Below the pieces are notes generated by a model. The model saw nothing but the letters and a program-made list of their open reading frames with translations, was not told the origin of the DNA and did no database searches. Made by a program: the position numbers and the translations under genes. A DNA stretch of 5,621 nt, from assembly GCA_964613675.1 (NCBI GenBank), contig CAZTIH010000151.1:1-5621 (forward strand), given 5' to 3'. Position 1 is the stretch's first letter, and each line of letters opens with the position of its first letter. Source of the stretch: DAIUCA01 sp964613675 (GTDB lineage Bacteria; Pseudomonadota; Gammaproteobacteria; Competibacterales; Competibacteraceae). This document shows, piece by piece, positions 1 through 5,621 of this stretch.

Positions 1-46
1 CCTCGGCGCAGGAACGCGGCATTATCTCCAGCTTTTCTTCTCTGTC

Positions 47-52
47 AAGGAG
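47..52 (+). promoter_or_regulatory. Shine-Dalgarno site of the yfcG-like gene
   Basis: AAGGAG lies six bases before the ATG at 59, a near-ideal ribosome binding site. It settles the start, which matters because the reading frame stays open upstream to the window edge. The 58 bases before the gene show no recognisable promoter and no gene end I can identify. Confidence 0.85.
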
Positions 53-58
53 TTTTCT

Positions 59-706
59 ATGTACGACCTCTATTTTTGGGCTACACCAAATGGCTACAAG
101 CCTTTGTTATTTCTCGAAGAAATTCAGGCCCATTACCGACTCGTCCCCATCGACATTACCGCGAATGCGCAATTTGCCGCGTCTTTTTTGAAGATTGCGC
201 CCAATAATCGAATTCCGGCCCTCGTCGATCACACTCCCGATCAAGGAGACGAACCTTTTAGCCTGTTTGAGTCTGGGGCTATTTTGCTGTATCTCGCGGA
301 AAAAAATCGGATTTTTCTCCCCGAAACGCTACGAGAACGGCATCTCGTGTTGCAATGGTTATTTTGGCAGATGGGGGGACTTGGCCCGATGTTGGGACAA
401 AATCACCACTTCGGGACTTTCGCGCCAGAAAAAATTCCCTACGCCATCGAACGTTATCGTCGTGAAACCTCACGGCTCTACAGTGTGCTCAACCAACAGC
501 TAATCGACCGCCCCTTCATCGGCGGGGACGACTATTCGATTGCCGACATGGCCTGTTACCCGTGGATTGTTCCTCACGAGCGTCAAGGCATTGATTTATC
601 GGATTTTCCGGAAATCGAACGCTGGTTTCTAGCCATCCAACAGCGTCCTGCAACTCAACGGGCTTATGATAAGGGGGCAACTGTTCTGTCCACGAAGGCG
701 TTTTAA
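59..706 (+). CDS. yfcG: YfcG-like Nu-class glutathione S-transferase / disulfide-bond oxidoreductase
   Basis: This is a cytosolic glutathione transferase of the YfcG/Ure2p-like group. E. coli YfcG has little classical transferase activity and instead reduces small disulfides using glutathione. The 215 residues match the usual family length. Residues 1-85 form the thioredoxin-like domain. It has TPNG at 9-12 (T9 and N11 correspond to the glutathione-contacting Thr and Asn of YfcG), the cis-proline motif RIP at 51-53, and ES at 71-72, which holds the glutathione gamma-glutamyl group. Residues 90-205 form the helical domain, with the family stretch WLFWQMGGLGPMLGQNHH at 100-117 and the N-capping motif DYSIAD at 158-163. 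The only cysteine is C166, outside the active site, as expected for this thiol-free mechanism. AAGGAG six bases upstream fixes the start. The receiver gene follows after seven bases, so the two are probably co-transcribed. The family call is very secure; the physiological substrate is unknown. Confidence 0.95.
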   Translation: MYDLYFWATPNGYKPLLFLEEIQAHYRLVPIDITANAQFAASFLKIAPNNRIPALVDHTPDQGDEPFSLFESGAILLYLAEKNRIFLPETLRERHLVLQWLFWQMGGLGPMLGQNHHFGTFAPEKIPYAIERYRRETSRLYSVLNQQLIDRPFIGGDDYSIADMACYPWIVPHERQGIDLSDFPEIERWFLAIQQRPATQRAYDKGATVLSTKAF

Positions 707-713
707 AACTCCT

Positions 714-1085
714 ATGCCCCAACAACTGTTAGTCGTCGATGATGAACCCCGCGTGGCCCAATTGCTCTGTCGTGTCGCTGCACGAGTAGAAGGTTGGGAA
801 GCGATTGCGGTTCACAGCTTTCACGGTCTTCAAGGTAGTTTGAATGAGGCGGTACGGGTATTGGTGCTCGATCTCCACATGCCCGACTGTACCCCCGATG
901 AAGTGTTTGAATACCTGGCGCAACAGGTCGCTAAACCCAAAGTATTGCTCACGAGCGGTATCGACCAAGGGACCTTGGAGAGCATCGCTCAAAAGGCCCA
1001 GCAACAGGGTCTCAATCTCTTGGGCGTGTTGCCAAAGCCCTTTTCGATCAATGATCTAAAACAGTTTCTCGATCAAATCGAATGA
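714..1085 (+). CDS. Stand-alone response-regulator receiver domain (CheY-like)
   Basis: This 123-residue protein is a single receiver domain with no DNA-binding or enzymatic output, so it would act by protein-protein contact after phosphorylation. The active site is complete: acidic pair D9-D10, phosphoacceptor D53 in LDLHMPD, the conserved switch threonine T80 (TSG) and K108 in the KPF motif. The stretch before the lysine (GLNLLGVLPKPF, 99-110) recalls receivers that precede EAL domains in c-di-GMP response regulators; this is recollection, and no EAL follows. The ATG at 714 is chosen because the protein then begins one turn before the first receiver strand. An in-frame ATG at 666 would overlap yfcG by 41 bases and add a non-conserved basic tail. 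No good Shine-Dalgarno lies close by (AAGG ends 15 bases upstream), so translation may be coupled to yfcG, whose stop is seven bases before. The partner kinase is not visible. Confidence 0.93.
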   Translation: MPQQLLVVDDEPRVAQLLCRVAARVEGWEAIAVHSFHGLQGSLNEAVRVLVLDLHMPDCTPDEVFEYLAQQVAKPKVLLTSGIDQGTLESIAQKAQQQGLNLLGVLPKPFSINDLKQFLDQIE

Positions 1086-1091
1086 GAAAAC

Positions 1092-2411
1092 TTAATTCGG
1101 TCGTAACTTTTGCATCGCAAGCCCCAAACTGCGTTGCATTCGCTGAAACGACACGGCCAGGATCGCAATTTCATCTTTGCCGCGAACGTCTATGGGATGG
1201 TCGAGCTTGCCTTGGCTAATCTCTTCTGCCGCGATGGATAAAAGGCGAATGCGTTGACCAATACGTTGCCCTACCCCGTACACCAACAAAAATAGCAAGC
1301 TCACGCCCACAATCCCGACAGTAACCGTTTGTACAACGATGCGCTGTAATAGGGCGTCGATGTCGGGCGGTGTCCAATCGGGCAGCGTTGGTGTGGGGAG
1401 GTCGATGGTAGGAGGGGGGATATTGAGGGCCACTTTCCAGCCACTTCGCGGGGCGGTCGCCCAATACACCTGACGGACTTCGCCATTTTGCATGAGCTGC
1501 GTGATGCCTTGGGGGTGCTGAGCGATCTCCACCCCGCCTTCACCGGGTAAATCCCTTAAGTGTTCCCCCAATAATTGCCCATCGCGTCGCTCGTTCGGGC
1601 GCAACATCCACTCCGTGCGGGGATGGACGATGAGGTTGCCTTCCCGACTGGCTAAAAAACCGTACTCCCAACGTTGCTGTTGGGGGTCATCGCTCACTTT
1701 TATCTGCTGCACGACTTGGTTGATCTCTTGCAGTTCGAGATCAACTGTCGCGATGCCAATTAACTGACGGTCGGGGGTGTAAACGGGGTGTGAAATCGTA
1801 ACCATCGTTACATTTGAACCGCCTGCATCGAAGTAAGGTTCGGAAATAAACACCTCCCCTGTGCGCTTGGGTTCGCTAAACCACGGCCAACTGCCATCTG
1901 CGTAGTTGTATTCCACTACGTTGAGCTGTGGCCAGGTTTGACGATCAACCCAAGGCATACTCAGTGGTGAATCCCACGGCACAAAGTCGTAAGCGATGGT
2001 CGCGCCAAAGGCTTCGGGAACAGGGGTTAATGCCAGCAAATTTGCGATAAACGGAACCATTTCCCCATCAACCTCCATCCCCACCCCCTGTTGTCGGGCG
2101 GCAATGGCCCGAGGAATCATTTCAGTGCGTCGCAGGAGGCCGTCGATTTGGTGCGCTGCATCCTGAACGCGAGCAAGCGCCGTGTTGTGCATCTGGGTGA
2201 TCAGTCGTTCCCGCGCCAAGTCGTTTTGGGTCTGCAAAGTCGCCTGTTGTTGGTTCGCAAACTCGACAATGGACGCGGTCGTATTCTGGGTGTGTTGAGT
2301 GAGTTGCTGGTAAATCTGCCAATAGGTGATTCCAAACGTCACCCCGGTCAGTAACACCGTTGCCGTCCCCACATACCCTACAAGTTTGGTGCTGACATGA
2401 TTAAACATCAT
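1092..2411 (-). CDS. Membrane sensor with Cache-type extracytoplasmic domain and HAMP, no output domain
   Basis: The predicted protein has 439 residues. A short basic N-terminus leads into transmembrane helix 1 (about 9-31). A Gln-rich helical stretch follows (35-100), then a Cache-like ligand-binding region to about 330, a proline-rich linker (332-349), transmembrane helix 2 (about 357-380) and a HAMP domain (about 381-435). The motif ISEPYFDAGGSN (189-200) followed by TISHPVY (205-211) and a later GIATVDLEL strand is the Cache core. I recall very similar motifs in the sensor part of HAMP-PP2C (SpoIIE/RsbU-like) phosphatases. HAMP shows GKL at 401-403 and DEI at 413-415, but the usual proline of helix 1 is replaced, apparently by R387. 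The protein stops a few residues after HAMP, so it has no kinase, phosphatase, GGDEF or methyl-accepting module. Start choice: ATG at 2411 has a weak GGA six bases upstream; ATG at 2408 is equally possible. A TTG at 2438 has GGAG four bases upstream and would add nine residues. Confidence 0.85.
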   Translation of the reverse strand: MMFNHVSTKLVGYVGTATVLLTGVTFGITYWQIYQQLTQHTQNTTASIVEFANQQQATLQTQNDLARERLITQMHNTALARVQDAAHQIDGLLRRTEMIPRAIAARQQGVGMEVDGEMVPFIANLLALTPVPEAFGATIAYDFVPWDSPLSMPWVDRQTWPQLNVVEYNYADGSWPWFSEPKRTGEVFISEPYFDAGGSNVTMVTISHPVYTPDRQLIGIATVDLELQEINQVVQQIKVSDDPQQQRWEYGFLASREGNLIVHPRTEWMLRPNERRDGQLLGEHLRDLPGEGGVEIAQHPQGITQLMQNGEVRQVYWATAPRSGWKVALNIPPPTIDLPTPTLPDWTPPDIDALLQRIVVQTVTVGIVGVSLLFLLVYGVGQRIGQRIRLLSIAAEEISQGKLDHPIDVRGKDEIAILAVSFQRMQRSLGLAMQKLRPN

Positions 2412-2530
2412 CGTTTTTCCACACAGTGAAAAATCCAAGTTTCTCCGAAGAAACGGAAAAATGGTTTATAGAACATCGGAATTTTATTACTCTTTTGACT
2501 CTTCATTTTACAATTAACACTACAATTCTT
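2412..2530. promoter_or_regulatory. Divergent intergenic promoter region
   Basis: This AT-rich 119-base gap separates the Cache-HAMP gene (leftward) from the TRAP permease gene (rightward) and should hold both promoters. For the leftward gene, TATAAA on the minus strand (plus 2465-2470) is a possible -10, but I see no good -35. For the rightward gene, TACAAT occurs twice, at 2509-2514 and 2521-2526, as TACAATT repeats 12 bases apart. TTGACT at 2495-2500 resembles a -35 box, but it sits 20 bases from the second TACAAT and 8 from the first, neither close to the usual 17. The exact promoters are therefore unresolved. An inverted repeat lies at 2439-2454. Confidence 0.45.
2439..2454. repeat. Inverted repeat, 6-base arms, between the divergent genes
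   Basis: The arms GTTTCT (2439-2444) and AGAAAC (2449-2454) flank CCGA. The arms are perfectly symmetric and only two of the 16 positions break the dyad. It could be an operator for a dimeric regulator of one or both divergent genes. In the leftward transcript it could be a small hairpin that partly covers the GGAG before the alternative TTG start at 2438. Six-base arms can arise by chance, so function is not established. Confidence 0.4.
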
Positions 2531-4768
2531 ATGACAAATCCCGCTCACCACCACGGGCCAATCATCGCGCACAATGTGGATGAAGAACCCGTTGCCGATA
2601 ACGAACGGCAATTTACCGGCTGGCAATTGGGGCTATTTTTCACCCTCGGTATTGTGTACACGGTTTTTCACCTCGTAATACTTAACATTTATCCGTTGGA
2701 AACCTGGACATTCCGTCTGCTCCATGTCGCGGGGGCGCTAGTATTAGGGTTTGCCCTAATGAGTGCTTGGACCCTCGATCATCCCCCCACGCCCTTGGGC
2801 AAAATCGGCAAAATTCTCCTTACGCTTAGTGCTGTTCTGGTGATTTACAGTGCGTTATGCGTGATAGGTGCCTGGGCCTGGATGTTGACCGAGCAGGGCG
2901 GGCGGCCTCCTGCCTGGTTGACGGCTTATCTCGGGCCAACACTGTTGATCGGTACGCTCACGGCGTTGGGGTTGACTTACTGGATTCGGGGCGCACAGGA
3001 CAGAGTGATGAGCGCGGACTGGGTATTGGTTCTGGCATCGCTCGTCGTTATGGGATTTGTACTGTTCAGCCTCAACTACCTTGCGTTGCGGATGCGGGCG
3101 GGGACGCCTTTTGCTGACCTTCAGAATGCGTACATCTCCCTCGTTGGGGTCATTCTGATTTTGGAACTGACTCGACGGGTAGCGGGACTGGCGTTGGTGA
3201 TTGTGGCTTCGGTTTTCATTGCCTACGCCTTTCTGGGGCCTTACCTGCCGGGGTTTCTGAACCACACTGGTTACGACTGGAAGCGGTTTTTTACCTATCT
3301 CTACACCGATAACGGCATTTTGGGCGCTACCACCGCCGTCTCCAGCACCTACATCATTTTATTCATCATCTTTGCGGCATTTCTCCAGGCATCCAAGGTG
3401 GGGGACTATTTTGTGAACTTCGCCTTTGCCCTTGCGGGACGGGCGCGAGGGGGGCCAGCCAAGGTCGCGGTGTTTGCGTCGGGCCTGATGGGGATGATTA
3501 ACGGAACTTCGGCGGGAAATGTGGTAGCGACCGGGAGTTTGACGATTCCGTTGATGAAGCGGGTGGGGTACAGCGGACAGTCCGCAGGAGCGATTGAAGC
3601 CGCCGCGTCCACAGGAGGACAGATCATGCCGCCCATCATGGGGGCCGGGGCATTCATCATGGCGGAAATCACGGGCATTCCGTATTCAGAACTACTCATT
3701 GCGGCGATTATTCCGGCGGCGCTGTACTTCATTTCGATTTACTTCATGGTGGATCTGGAGGCAGCGCGAACGGGGATGCGCGGGATGCGTGACGATGAGT
3801 TACCCCGCTTGAAGCCTTTGTTGATGCAGGCGTACCTATTCATTCCCATTGTGATGTTGATGGGGGCGCTGTTCGTCGGGTACTCGGTGATTCGGGCCGG
3901 CACTTACGCCACGATAGGGGCTATGGTCGTGAGCTGGTTCGCGCCCCACAAAATGACGCCTAAAGGCATCCTAATCGCCTTAGAGCTTGCCGCACGGATG
4001 TCGATTCAAATTATTGTGGTGTGTGCCTGCGCCGGGATCATCGTGGGAGTGATTGCGTTAACCGGGGTGGGGTCGCGATTTTCGTCCATGCTGTTGGGGA
4101 TTGCGACTAGTGGCTTGTTTTCGGTGGACATCGGGCTACTGCTGGCGATGCTGTTTGCCATGCTAATCGCGATTATTTTGGGAATGGGAATGCCGACGAC
4201 GGCAGCTTATGCGGTTGCGGCAGCGGTTGTGGCCCCTGGATTAGCGCAAATTCTTAAGCCCTCATTTGCCGACGCCTTAGATCCAGAGCGACTGTCGTTG
4301 TTAACCGCTCACTTTTTTGTCTTCTACTTTGCGGTGGTGTCCGCGATTACGCCGCCGGTGGCCTTAGCTTCCTACGCAGGAGCGGCGATTGCGGGCGCCA
4401 ATCCCATGGCAACCTCAGTCACTTCATTCAAATTGGGGTCAGCGGCCTTCATTGTGCCGTTTATGGCCTGTTACAGCCCAGCCATTCTGATGGAAGGCGA
4501 TTGGCTACGCATTCTACAAGTGTCCATTACCTCGACGGTGGGGGTTTACCTATTGGCGAGTGCAGTACAGGGGTGTTACTTTGGGATCGCTCAGTGGTGG
4601 GAACGATTATTACTTCTGCTGGGGGCGTTGGCGATGATTAGCGGGGGTTGGGTGACGGATTTAGTGGGGATGGCGATTGCGGGCGGATTATTTGCGTTAC
4701 AACGACAACTTCACCGTAAATCGCCTGAAACACCTATTCCTACAACCGATTCCTCATCAGAGGTTTAA
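2531..4768 (+). CDS. TRAP transporter fused permease (DctQ-DctM, 4TM/12TM TAXI-associated type)
   Basis: This inner-membrane permease uses the sodium or proton gradient to import an organic acid delivered by a periplasmic binding protein. The 745 residues match the fused 4TM/12TM family. A hydrophilic N-terminus (1-30, with three adjacent histidines at 7-9) precedes small-subunit (DctQ-like) helices at about 31-53, 62-80, 94-118 and 131-151, and more helices at about 163-184 and 200-236. The large DctM part begins near 265. Its family hallmarks are INGTSAGNVVATGS (323-336), ASTGGQIMPPIMGAGAF (359-375), GMGMPTTAAY (551-560) and ITPPVALASYAGAAIAGA (606-623); the NGTSAGN and GMPTTAAY loops are where the sodium and substrate sites of DctM proteins lie. 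Two C-terminal helices (about 690-723) and a polar tail finish it. ATG at 2531 is preferred. A GTG at 2426 would add 35 residues unlike the family, read through the promoter gap. No Shine-Dalgarno precedes 2531. No binding-protein gene is adjacent in the window. Substrate is unknown; the downstream flavoenzyme hints at a 2-hydroxy acid. Confidence 0.93.
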   Translation: MTNPAHHHGPIIAHNVDEEPVADNERQFTGWQLGLFFTLGIVYTVFHLVILNIYPLETWTFRLLHVAGALVLGFALMSAWTLDHPPTPLGKIGKILLTLSAVLVIYSALCVIGAWAWMLTEQGGRPPAWLTAYLGPTLLIGTLTALGLTYWIRGAQDRVMSADWVLVLASLVVMGFVLFSLNYLALRMRAGTPFADLQNAYISLVGVILILELTRRVAGLALVIVASVFIAYAFLGPYLPGFLNHTGYDWKRFFTYLYTDNGILGATTAVSSTYIILFIIFAAFLQASKVGDYFVNFAFALAGRARGGPAKVAVFASGLMGMINGTSAGNVVATGSLTIPLMKRVGYSGQSAGAIEAAASTGGQIMPPIMGAGAFIMAEITGIPYSELLIAAIIPAALYFISIYFMVDLEAARTGMRGMRDDELPRLKPLLMQAYLFIPIVMLMGALFVGYSVIRAGTYATIGAMVVSWFAPHKMTPKGILIALELAARMSIQIIVVCACAGIIVGVIALTGVGSRFSSMLLGIATSGLFSVDIGLLLAMLFAMLIAIILGMGMPTTAAYAVAAAVVAPGLAQILKPSFADALDPERLSLLTAHFFVFYFAVVSAITPPVALASYAGAAIAGANPMATSVTSFKLGSAAFIVPFMACYSPAILMEGDWLRILQVSITSTVGVYLLASAVQGCYFGIAQWWERLLLLLGALAMISGGWVTDLVGMAIAGGLFALQRQLHRKSPETPIPTTDSSSEV

Positions 4769-4783
4769 CTAATCCCCTCAACG

Positions 4784-4815
4784 TGCGTGCGGAGGACTGA
4801 GTTCAGCCGTGCGCG
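4784..4815 (+). terminator. Imperfect stem-loop between permease and flavoenzyme genes (possible weak terminator or attenuator)
   Basis: TGCGTGCGG (4784-4792) can pair with CCGTGCGCG (4807-4815) over nine base pairs, three of them G-U. A small inner CTG/CAG pairing sits in the loop. AATTTAATT follows rather than a clean T run, so full intrinsic termination is doubtful. It begins 15 bases after the permease stop. It could reduce read-through, stabilise the upstream mRNA end, or be incidental. Confidence 0.3.
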
Positions 4816-4835
4816 AATTTAATTAGATCAAACCC

Positions 4836-4841
4836 TATAAC
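4836..4841 (+). promoter_or_regulatory. Possible -10 box before the hydroxy-acid dehydrogenase gene
   Basis: TATAAC lies 16 bases before the ATG at 4858, in an AT-rich stretch downstream of the stem-loop. No recognisable -35 is found 16-18 bases upstream, so this is a weak candidate. The gene may instead be read from the permease promoter. Confidence 0.2.
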
Positions 4842-4845
4842 AGCC

Positions 4846-4851
4846 AGAGGA
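4846..4851 (+). promoter_or_regulatory. Shine-Dalgarno site of the hydroxy-acid dehydrogenase gene
   Basis: AGAGGA sits six bases before the ATG at 4858 and fixes the start. Its presence contrasts with the permease gene, which has no such site. Confidence 0.8.
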
Positions 4852-4857
4852 ACACGT

Positions 4858-5621
4858 ATGCCCGTTATTACCTGTATTGAAGACTTGCGTCGATTGGCAA
4901 AGGTGCGGGTGCCGCGCATGTTTTACGACTATGCCGACTCGGGGTCTTGGACCGAATCGACTTATCGTGCCAATGAAACCGACTTCCAATCCATCAAGTT
5001 ACGGCAACGGGTGGCGGTCGATTTGGAGAACCGTTCCCTCAAAACCACGATGATCGGTCAACCGGTCGCTATGCCCGTCGCCATTGCCCCCACCGGGTTC
5101 ACGGGGATGCAACATGCGGATGGCGAAATCCTAGCGGCGCGGGCAGCGAAGGCGTTTGGGATTCCGTTCACCCTCTCGACCATGAGCATTTGTTCGTTGG
5201 AGGCAGTCGCGGAGGGGACGGATCGCCATCCCTTTTGGTTTCAGCTCTACGTGATGCGCGACCGTGAGTTTGTCGAACGGCTCATCGAACGGGCTAAGGC
5301 GGCTAACTGTTCCGCGCTGATTGTCACCTTGGACTTACAGGTGTTGGGGCAGCGTCACAAAGATGTACGTAATGGTTTGTCGGCCCCGCCCAAGCCCACC
5401 TTGTTGAATTTTCTCGATATTGGGTTACGGCCCCGTTGGGCGTTAAACATGTTGCGCACGAAAAACCGCAACTTTGGCAATATCGTGGGGCACGTGTCGG
5501 GGGTCGAGAATATGGGGTCGCTCTCGGCGTGGATTCAGCAGCAATTCGATCCGCGTTTGAGTTGGGATGACATTGCGTGGATTAAAGAAAAATGGGGCGG
5601 TAAATTGATTTTGAAAGGCAT
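4858..5621 (+). CDS. lldD: FMN-dependent alpha-hydroxy-acid dehydrogenase, LldD / glycolate oxidase family (3' end cut by window)
   Basis: This flavoenzyme oxidises a 2-hydroxy acid (typically L-lactate to pyruvate, or glycolate) and usually passes electrons to the respiratory chain at the inner membrane. The first 254 codons are present; the family is usually about 380 residues, so roughly a third is missing beyond the window. Aligning from memory with spinach glycolate oxidase, visible site residues are Y25 in FYDYADSG (Y24 there), the FMN-binding APTG at 78-80, S107-T108, Q129 and Y131 in WFQLYV (Q127 and Y129), T157 and D159 (T155 and D157), and R166 (R164). K253 in ILKG at the window edge matches the FMN-contacting lysine. 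The catalytic His and second Arg are not in view. Residues about 175-225 form the long variable loop, which in LldD-type enzymes mediates membrane association. The gene follows the TRAP permease by 89 bases in the same direction, suggesting uptake and oxidation of the same acid. Lactate versus glycolate, mandelate or another acid cannot be decided here. Confidence 0.92.
   Translation, partial: MPVITCIEDLRRLAKVRVPRMFYDYADSGSWTESTYRANETDFQSIKLRQRVAVDLENRSLKTTMIGQPVAMPVAIAPTGFTGMQHADGEILAARAAKAFGIPFTLSTMSICSLEAVAEGTDRHPFWFQLYVMRDREFVERLIERAKAANCSALIVTLDLQVLGQRHKDVRNGLSAPPKPTLLNFLDIGLRPRWALNMLRTKNRNFGNIVGHVSGVENMGSLSAWIQQQFDPRLSWDDIAWIKEKWGGKLILKG

Noticed and set aside
1..58. End of an upstream gene
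   Set aside because: All that is visible is open frame without a recognisable protein ending; too short to support a call.
700..709. Perfect palindrome GTTTTAAAAC over the yfcG stop codon
   Set aside because: It is only ten bases of A/T-rich symmetry at a gene end and cannot form a stable hairpin; probably chance.
666..713. Upstream ATG extending the receiver by 16 residues
   Set aside because: It lies inside yfcG, has no ribosome site, and adds a basic stretch unlike any receiver; the ATG at 714 gives a normal domain start.
2426..2530. GTG-initiated 35-residue N-terminal extension of the TRAP permease
   Set aside because: It crosses the AT-rich divergent promoter gap, has no family resemblance and no ribosome site; the frame is open there probably by chance.
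2546..2557. Histidine cluster at the permease N-terminus as a metal-binding site
   Set aside because: Three adjacent histidines in a short disordered tail are not enough to claim metal binding.
2855..3265. 136-codon open frame on the minus strand inside the permease gene
   Set aside because: It is low-complexity, rich in Arg, Gln and Pro, with no recognisable domain, and is wholly antisense to a well-supported gene.
3406..3732. 108-codon open frame on the minus strand inside the permease gene
   Set aside because: It is an Ala/Pro-rich antisense shadow of the conserved DctM motifs, with no independent sign of coding.

Overview
The window holds five genes in ordinary bacterial packing, at medium GC (just over half by eye) with short gaps. 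It suggests a Gram-negative bacterium. The YfcG-type glutathione S-transferase implies a glutathione-using cell, and the fused TRAP permease and LldD-type flavoenzyme fit a proteobacterium. I lean towards Gammaproteobacteria, but this is inference. A glutathione-containing cyanobacterium cannot be fully excluded, although I saw no copy of its common GCGATCGC repeat.

Layout: (1) 59-706 (+) is a complete Nu-class, YfcG-like glutathione transferase / disulfide oxidoreductase. (2) 714-1085 (+) is a complete stand-alone receiver, seven bases behind it and probably co-transcribed. (3) 1092-2411 (-) is a membrane sensor with an extracytoplasmic Cache-type domain and a HAMP domain but no output domain. 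It ends six bases from the receiver gene, tail to tail. (4) A 119-base AT-rich divergent promoter region (2412-2530) carries a 6+6 inverted repeat. (5) 2531-4768 (+) is a fused DctQ-DctM permease of the TRAP 4TM/12TM (TAXI-associated) type. (6) An 89-base gap with an imperfect stem-loop follows. (7) 4858 to the window edge (+) is the first 254 codons of an FMN-dependent alpha-hydroxy-acid dehydrogenase of the LldD / glycolate oxidase family.

How they may work together: the permease and the flavoenzyme look like an uptake-and-oxidation pair for a small 2-hydroxy acid such as lactate or glycolate. The TRAP substrate-binding protein, which the transporter needs, is not in the window. The Cache-HAMP protein, read divergently from the permease, could sense an extracellular ligand. 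Having no output domain, it would have to signal through another protein. The receiver next door is an obvious candidate for the same pathway but not a direct partner that the sequence proves. The window shows no mobile elements, RNA genes, CRISPR arrays or phage genes, and I see no clearly new system. The most distinctive points are the output-less sensor beside a lone receiver, its proline-rich juxtamembrane linker, and the orphan TRAP permease with an LldD-type enzyme.
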